Assembly (NCBI RefSeq): GCF_001425605.1
Contig: NZ_LMRG01000011.1
Location: forward strand, 37,374-75,447
Direction: 5' to 3'
Source of the DNA: Rhizobium sp. Leaf453
GTDB lineage: Bacteria > Pseudomonadota > Alphaproteobacteria > Rhizobiales > Rhizobiaceae
DNA: 38,074 nt
Below the pieces are notes generated by a model. That model saw only the letters and a program-made list of their open reading frames with translations. It had not been told where the DNA came from and did not search any database. Made by a program: the position numbers and the translations under genes. Shown here in pieces: positions 33,974 through 38,074 of this stretch; the stretch's first letter is position 1; every line of letters starts with the position of its first letter.

Positions 33974-34906
33974 GGCGTTCTTGCCTGGCACGTCCGGAAC
34001 TTGCGGGGCATCCACCGTTTCCACAGGCTTGTCCTCGTCCTTCATGCCCCGGATATGGCGGATCACCATGCGCTTGACCTTGTATTTCATGATCGCGGCA
34101 TTGATCTCCGCACCGATGATAAAGATGGCGCCGACGATATAGAGGAAGACCAGCGCGATCATGATCGACGCCAGGCCCGCATAGGTCGAGACATAGTTGG
34201 CGAAGGTGGCGAGATAGGAAGCAAAGACATAGGCGCCGATCGACCAGGCGATCAGCGTCAGGATGATGCCCGGCAGCACGTCGAGGATCTTGCGGCGACC
34301 ATCGGGCAGCCAGAGATGGCTGACGATCAGGCCGGTGGTCAGCATGATGAAGACGCCGACAAGGCTCCAGCTGTCGATCCAGGCCAGGAGATTGTCGAAC
34401 CAGGGCACATAGGTGCTGGCATAGCGGATGGCGAGCGGCACGGCGACGAGCAGGATGCTGACAATGGCCAGCACTAGAACACCGGCCAGCACGAAAGCAA
34501 GGCTGGCAATACGGGTCTTGTACCAGGCCCGGCTTTCGGCCACCCGATAGGCGCGATTGAGGGAGATGCGCAGCGCCTCGACGCCGTTCGAGGCAAAGTA
34601 GGCGGCCGCCAGCACCGATATGGTCAGAAGCCCGCCGCGCGGGATGGTCAGAACCTGGACGACCTCATCGGAAATCGGTTTGGCGATCGATTCCGGCCAG
34701 GTATCGAAGATGAAATGCACCGCCGTGGTGGCGAACTGGTCAGCGCCGAGAAAGCTGCCGAGCGCGGTGCCGAAGATCAGGAAAGGAAAGATCGCCAGAA
34801 GCGTGGAAAGCGCCACATGGCTTGCCATCGCCCAGCCGTCATCCTCGCTGAAATGCCAGACGGCATCGAAGACGACCTTCCAGGCGATGCGTATGAAAGC
34901 CGGCAT
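33968..34906 (-). CDS. YihY/BrkB-family membrane protein
   Basis: A 312-residue protein with about six membrane segments. Family motifs: DGWAMASHVALSTLLAIFPFLIF near 23-45, then EALRISLNRAYRVAESRAWYKTRIAS, VLPGIILTLIAWSIGAYVFASYLATF, and the terminal GAEINAAIMKYK. The family was once called ribonuclease BN by mistake; its transport or structural role is unknown. The C-terminal 30 residues are soluble and charged. The ATG at 34906 has GGGAGAGAGA just upstream. It is divergent from the SDR gene (90 bp) and convergent with gluQ. Confidence 0.92.
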   Translation of the reverse strand: MPAFIRIAWKVVFDAVWHFSEDDGWAMASHVALSTLLAIFPFLIFGTALGSFLGADQFATTAVHFIFDTWPESIAKPISDEVVQVLTIPRGGLLTISVLAAAYFASNGVEALRISLNRAYRVAESRAWYKTRIASLAFVLAGVLVLAIVSILLVAVPLAIRYASTYVPWFDNLLAWIDSWSLVGVFIMLTTGLIVSHLWLPDGRRKILDVLPGIILTLIAWSIGAYVFASYLATFANYVSTYAGLASIMIALVFLYIVGAIFIIGAEINAAIMKYKVKRMVIRHIRGMKDEDKPVETVDAPQVPDVPGKNAL

Positions 34907-34996
34907 TCTCTCTCCCGGAGCGTTGATGTCAGTCGGATTGTAACCCGTTCCTGAATATGGGAAACCGGACCGCGATTTCTACAGGAAAAGCCAATC

Positions 34997-35830
34997 ATGA
35001 CCGACCGTCCCTCGATAATCATCACCGGCTGCTCCTCCGGCATCGGCGCCTGGTGTGCGCGCGCACTGCAAAAGGACGGCTGGCGCGTCTTTGCCACCGT
35101 GCGCCGGCAGGCCGACCTCGAAAGCCTTGAAAAAGACGGTATCGAGGCGTTCCTGATGGATTATACGAAGCCGGAGACCATATCGGATCTGGTCGATCAG
35201 GTTTTTGCCCGAACCGGCGGCCGGCTGGATGCCTTGTTCAACAACGGCGCCTATGGCCAGGCGGGCGCGGTGGAGGACCTGCCGACGGAAGCGCTACGGC
35301 TGCAACTAGAGACCAATGTCATCGGCTGGCACGACCTGACCCGGCGGGTCATCCCGGCGATGCGGACGCAGGGGCATGGGCGGATCGTCCAGTGCTCATC
35401 CATTCTGGGCATTGTGCCGTACAGATGGCGCGGCGCCTATAATGCCTCGAAATTCGCTTTGGAGGGGCTGACGCTGACCATGCGGATGGAACTGGCCGGC
35501 AGCGGCATCGAGGTCAGCCTGATCGAGCCGGGACCGATCGAATCGCGCTTCATGGCCAATGCCATCACGCATATCGAGCGGTTCATCGATCTGAAGGGCT
35601 CGATGCATGCGGCGGAATATGAACGGCAGATGCGGCGGCTGACCGGCGCCAGCGGCCCCGTTGCCGGCAAGCTCGGCCCCGATGCCGTCTACGATGTGCT
35701 GAAACGCGCCTTGACGGCCAAGAAGCCGAAGCCGCATTACGTCGTGACGCAACCGGCCAAACAGGGCGCGCTTTTGAAGAAGCTGCTCCCGGCCGCACTG
35801 TTCTATCGTTTTATCGGCCGTCTCGGCTGA
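34997..35830 (+). CDS. SDR-family oxidoreductase
   Basis: A 277-residue classical short-chain dehydrogenase. NAD(P)-binding TGCSSGIG is at 10-17, the NNGAYG variant of NNAG at 82-87, and the catalytic set is S135, Y148 and K152 (YNASK). Basic residues after the second strand (ATVRRQ) suggest NADP preference. It resembles uncharacterised rhizobial SDRs of the 17-beta-hydroxysteroid-like type; the substrate is unknown. ATG 34997 has AGGAAA about ten bases upstream. It is the first of four closely spaced plus-strand genes. Confidence 0.9.
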   Translation: MTDRPSIIITGCSSGIGAWCARALQKDGWRVFATVRRQADLESLEKDGIEAFLMDYTKPETISDLVDQVFARTGGRLDALFNNGAYGQAGAVEDLPTEALRLQLETNVIGWHDLTRRVIPAMRTQGHGRIVQCSSILGIVPYRWRGAYNASKFALEGLTLTMRMELAGSGIEVSLIEPGPIESRFMANAITHIERFIDLKGSMHAAEYERQMRRLTGASGPVAGKLGPDAVYDVLKRALTAKKPKPHYVVTQPAKQGALLKKLLPAALFYRFIGRLG

Positions 35831-35852
35831 GCTGAAAGGCAAGGATACGCGC

Positions 35853-36050
35853 ATGCAAAGTTTTCTCACCGGCCTGACCCTGCTCGTCATGGGCCTCGTC
35901 GTCATCGTTCTCATTCGCGGCCTGCTGACCATGGCCAAGGGCGGCAGCGGCAACACGTCGAACAAGCTGATGCAGGCCCGCGTCTTCCTGCAGGCAATCG
36001 CGGTCCTGCTGATCATGCTGACGCTTTGGATCACCGGCGGCGGTCGCTAA
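35853..36050 (+). CDS. Small twin-transmembrane protein with HIG1-like domain
   Basis: A 65-residue protein with two hydrophobic segments (about 4-26 and 44-61). The link between them is GGSGNTSNKLMQARVFLQA, which contains the HIG1-type LMxxRVxxQ motif. HIG1 proteins stabilise respiratory complexes in mitochondria and some bacteria; here the role is inferred only from the motif. AAGG precedes ATG 35853. It is followed by the adenosyltransferase gene after three bases. Confidence 0.82.
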   Translation: MQSFLTGLTLLVMGLVVIVLIRGLLTMAKGGSGNTSNKLMQARVFLQAIAVLLIMLTLWITGGGR

Positions 36051-36053
36051 ACG

Positions 36054-36632
36054 ATGGTCAAGCTCAACAAGATCTACACCAGGACCGGCGACGACGGCAC
36101 GACCGGCCTTGCGGCTGGCCCGCGGCGTCTGAAGAGCGACCTGCGCGTCGAGGCCTATGGTACGGTCGACGAAGCCAATTCCTTCATCGGTCTGGCGCGG
36201 CAGCATACCGGCGATCTCGTTACGCTCGACGCCATGCTGATGCGCATCCAGAACGACCTGTTCGATCTCGGCGCCGATCTCTCCACGCCCGACACGGGCG
36301 AAACCCTGCCCTATGAGCCGCTACGGATCATCGCGGCGCAGGTGACACGGCTGGAGGCGGAGATCGACCTGCTTAACAGCGATCTTGACCCCTTGCGTTC
36401 CTTCGTGCTGCCCGGCGGCAGTGGCGCGGCATCGACCCTGCATATTGCCCGTACGATTGTCCGGCGCGCCGAGCGGCATATGGTGGAGCTAGCCCGCATC
36501 GAGGGCGAAACGATCAGCGAGCCGGCGCTGGAATATGTCAATCGCCTCTCCGATTTCCTCTTCGTCGCGGCCCGCTGGACCAACGACCAAGGCAAGTCGG
36601 ATGTGCTTTGGGTTCCGGGAAAAAACAGGTAA
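36054..36632 (+). CDS. PduO-type cob(I)alamin adenosyltransferase
   Basis: A 192-residue ATP:corrinoid adenosyltransferase that makes adenosylcobalamin. The ATP-binding N-terminus IYTRTGDDGTTGLAAGPRRLKSD and the AYGTVDEANSFIGLAR motif are complete. The corrinoid-facing RRAERHMVELAR and the terminal NRLSDFLFVAARW are also present. The start is three bases after the HIG1-like stop. It lies near etfB, as in many rhizobia as I recall. Adenosylcobalamin and ETF both serve acyl-CoA catabolism (methylmalonyl-CoA mutase and acyl-CoA dehydrogenases), which may explain the linkage. Confidence 0.93.
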   Translation: MVKLNKIYTRTGDDGTTGLAAGPRRLKSDLRVEAYGTVDEANSFIGLARQHTGDLVTLDAMLMRIQNDLFDLGADLSTPDTGETLPYEPLRIIAAQVTRLEAEIDLLNSDLDPLRSFVLPGGSGAASTLHIARTIVRRAERHMVELARIEGETISEPALEYVNRLSDFLFVAARWTNDQGKSDVLWVPGKNR

Positions 36633-36665
36633 GGTTTTCGCACGGCCAAGCCTTCAGGGGACCTC

Positions 36666-37460
36666 ATGTTCATACCGCTGCACGACGCCAACTCCCTGAA
36701 GCATATCAAGGTCCAATATGTCACCATAAGTCTGATCATCCTGAACACGCTGATCTGGCTGGTGACCGGACCGCTGCTCGCGCCGGAAGAGTTCTCCAAC
36801 GCAACGACGATGGGGCTCGGCTATATCCCCGCCATCGCCTTCGACTATGCCCATCTGGCGCCGAACCTCGTTCTGGTTCCCGACGAAGCCACTTACATCA
36901 CCTATTCCTTCCTGCATGGCGACTTCTGGCATTTGTTCGGCAACATGATCTTTCTCTGGGTGTTCGGAGACAATGTCGAGGACGCACTGGGGCATGTCCG
37001 CTTCCTCATCTTCTATCTCCTCTGCGCAGCCGCCGGCGCCTTTACGCATGGTCTCGTGAATACGGAATCCCAGGCGCCGCTGATCGGCGCGTCCGGCGCC
37101 ATTTCCGGCGTCGTCGCCGCCTATTTCCTGCTGCATCCGAAGGTCCGCGTCTGGGTGCTGGTGATGTTCCGCATCCCGCTTCCGCTTCCCGCCTTCATTC
37201 CGCTGGCGCTCTGGCTTGGCCAGCAATTCTTCATGCTGGTCATCGATCCCGATGGCGGCATCTCCTGGGGCGCGCATGTCGGCGGCATCATTGCAGGCCT
37301 GATCCTGGTGGTCATTTTGCGACGCCGGGATGTTCCGCTTTTCGACCGGACGATCGTCACCCCGCGCGCCGTCCGGCATGTCGAGGCGACTGTCGCGACG
37401 CCGGCCGACCCCGCTTCGGAAACACCGGTGAAGCCGACGCTTTGGGGCAGGCCGTCGTAA
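36666..37460 (+). CDS. Rhomboid-family intramembrane serine protease
   Basis: A 264-residue protein with six membrane segments. The catalytic dyad is S144 in GASGAISG and H204 in WGAHVGG. The HGDFWHLFGNMIFLW motif (84-98) with its conserved histidines is intact. A soluble C-terminal tail of about 40 residues follows. GGGGACC lies just before ATG 36666. It is the last gene of the SDR-HIG1-PduO run, 33 bp after the adenosyltransferase. The substrate is unknown. Confidence 0.94.
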   Translation: MFIPLHDANSLKHIKVQYVTISLIILNTLIWLVTGPLLAPEEFSNATTMGLGYIPAIAFDYAHLAPNLVLVPDEATYITYSFLHGDFWHLFGNMIFLWVFGDNVEDALGHVRFLIFYLLCAAAGAFTHGLVNTESQAPLIGASGAISGVVAAYFLLHPKVRVWVLVMFRIPLPLPAFIPLALWLGQQFFMLVIDPDGGISWGAHVGGIIAGLILVVILRRRDVPLFDRTIVTPRAVRHVEATVATPADPASETPVKPTLWGRPS

Positions 37461-37583
37461 AGCCGAACCACGGAAATCCGCAGCATCCGGAAATTAGCAG
37501 ATGGAACAAGGCATTGGGTGGATGAGGCGGGAATAGGCACCCGATGTCGAAATGGTGAAATGACAGCAGCGGCGAGATTCTGA

Positions 37584-37611
37584 TTGACGCGCACGTAAAC
37601 GTCAGTATTTT
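37584..37611 (+). promoter_or_regulatory. etfB promoter with a dyad operator in the spacer (MerR-type layout)
   Basis: TTGACG (37584-37589) and TATTTT (37606-37611) are 16 bases apart. A symmetric dyad TGACG-N3-ACGT-N3-CGTCA (37585-37604) overlaps the -35 box and fills the spacer. MerR-family regulators typically bind there. The ACGT-centred dyad recalls the LiuR-type sites reported for branched-chain amino acid and acyl-CoA catabolism; that link is from memory and inference. Confidence 0.55.
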
Positions 37612-37618
37612 TCCCGTG

Positions 37619-37652
37619 ACAATCTTTCAGGGAGCCTGGAGGCAAAGATTGT
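37619..37652 (+). repeat. 9-bp perfect inverted repeat in the etfB leader
   Basis: ACAATCTTT (37619-37627) and AAAGATTGT (37644-37652) flank a 16-nt purine-rich loop containing GGGAG and GGAGG. It lies about where transcription from the upstream promoter would begin. It may fold in the mRNA leader or bind a second regulator. Confidence 0.45.
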
Positions 37653-37748
37653 AATTGGAGAAAAAACGCGTATCGATGTCGCCAATCGACAATCAGGCCG
37701 CTGCGTTAAAGCGCATTTTCTCGCAAACGTTTCGTAAGGAAGGACATC

Positions 37749-38074
37749 ATGAAAATCCTGGTCACCGTCAAGCGTGTCGTCGACTACAACGTGAAGATCC
37801 GCGTGAAGGCGGATGGGACGGGTGTCGAGCTTGCGAATGTGAAGATGTCGATGAACCCGTTCGACGAGATTTCGGTGGAAGAGGCTCTGCGTCTGAAGGA
37901 AGCCGGCAAGGCCGAGGAAGTGGTGGTGGTTTCGGTCGGTCCGGCCAAGGCGGAAGAGACGCTGCGCACGGCGCTCGCCATGGGTGCCGACCGGGCGATC
38001 CTGGTCGAGACGGACGATGCGGTCGAGCCGCTCGCCGTTGCCAAGATTATCAAGGGTGTGGCCGAGGCCGAGCA
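37749..38074 (+). CDS. etfB: Electron transfer flavoprotein beta subunit (3' end outside window)
   Basis: The first 108 residues of EtfB, cut by the window edge. [20 protein letters not shown] and the stretch [20 protein letters not shown] are the family signature. [28 protein letters not shown] belongs to the AMP-binding part. With EtfA (not in the window) it carries electrons from acyl-CoA dehydrogenases to ETF-quinone oxidoreductase. AAGGAAGGA precedes ATG 37749. The upstream region has a promoter with a dyad operator. Confidence 0.96.
   Translation, partial: MKILVTVKRVVDYNVKIRVKADGTGVELANVKMSMNPFDEISVEEALRLKEAGKAEEVVVVSVGPAKAEETLRTALAMGADRAILVETDDAVEPLAVAKIIKGVAEAE

Overview
The window looks like the chromosome of an alphaproteobacterium of the Rhizobiales, most likely a Rhizobium/Agrobacterium/Ensifer relative. 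It is GC-rich, and its gene order (comF-grxC-nitrilase-DUF1178, argJ-GNAT-mutT, parvulin/secA divergent pair, cobalamin adenosyltransferase-rhomboid-etfB) matches, as I remember it, conserved rhizobial neighbourhoods. No rRNA, CRISPR array, insertion sequence or phage gene was seen. The organism assignment is inference from gene families and order; no marker gene was compared.

Left part (1-14.1 kb), mostly housekeeping. A cysteine-rich small protein precedes ubiG (ubiquinone methyltransferase) and a DUF3616 protein. A two-gene RelE/ParE-like toxin-antitoxin module follows. A minus-strand operon then runs comF, grxC, a nitrilase-family amidase, DUF1178 and DUF3291, with an NDUFAF5-like methyltransferase divergent from comF. 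Next come an orphan Flp pilin with a small membrane protein, and the argJ-GNAT-mutT operon. A periplasmic parvulin PPIase is divergent from secA, which has a near-consensus sigma-70 promoter.

Middle part (14.1-29.1 kb), accessory and concerned with the cell surface. It holds a DUF2750 protein, a translationally coupled flippase and CelD-like acyltransferase, and a convergent acyl-CoA synthetase. Two secreted RTX proteins with nearly the same C-terminal secretion tail bracket a complete MFP-RND efflux pair. The larger RTX protein has seven propeller-like repeats in front of five RTX/spacer modules. No type I secretion ABC transporter, outer-membrane channel or dedicated regulator lies in the window, so both RTX proteins and the pump must rely on partners encoded elsewhere.

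Right part (29.2-38.1 kb). A tRNA-Leu(CAA) is followed by a YqaA-like membrane protein and DsbB. A small lower-GC islet carries a SMI1/KNR4 protein and a membrane-anchored sunset-like protein. Core genes resume with an HNH endonuclease, an AlkA-type glycosylase, GluQRS, a BrkB/YihY membrane protein, and a plus-strand run of SDR, HIG1-like, PduO-type adenosyltransferase and rhomboid genes. The window ends inside etfB, whose promoter contains a dyad placed between the -35 and -10 boxes, as expected for a MerR-family regulator.

The most distinctive material is the RTX/RND/RTX block with its operator-like repeats upstream of the first RTX gene, and the etfB promoter dyad. I did not find clear evidence for a wholly new biological system.
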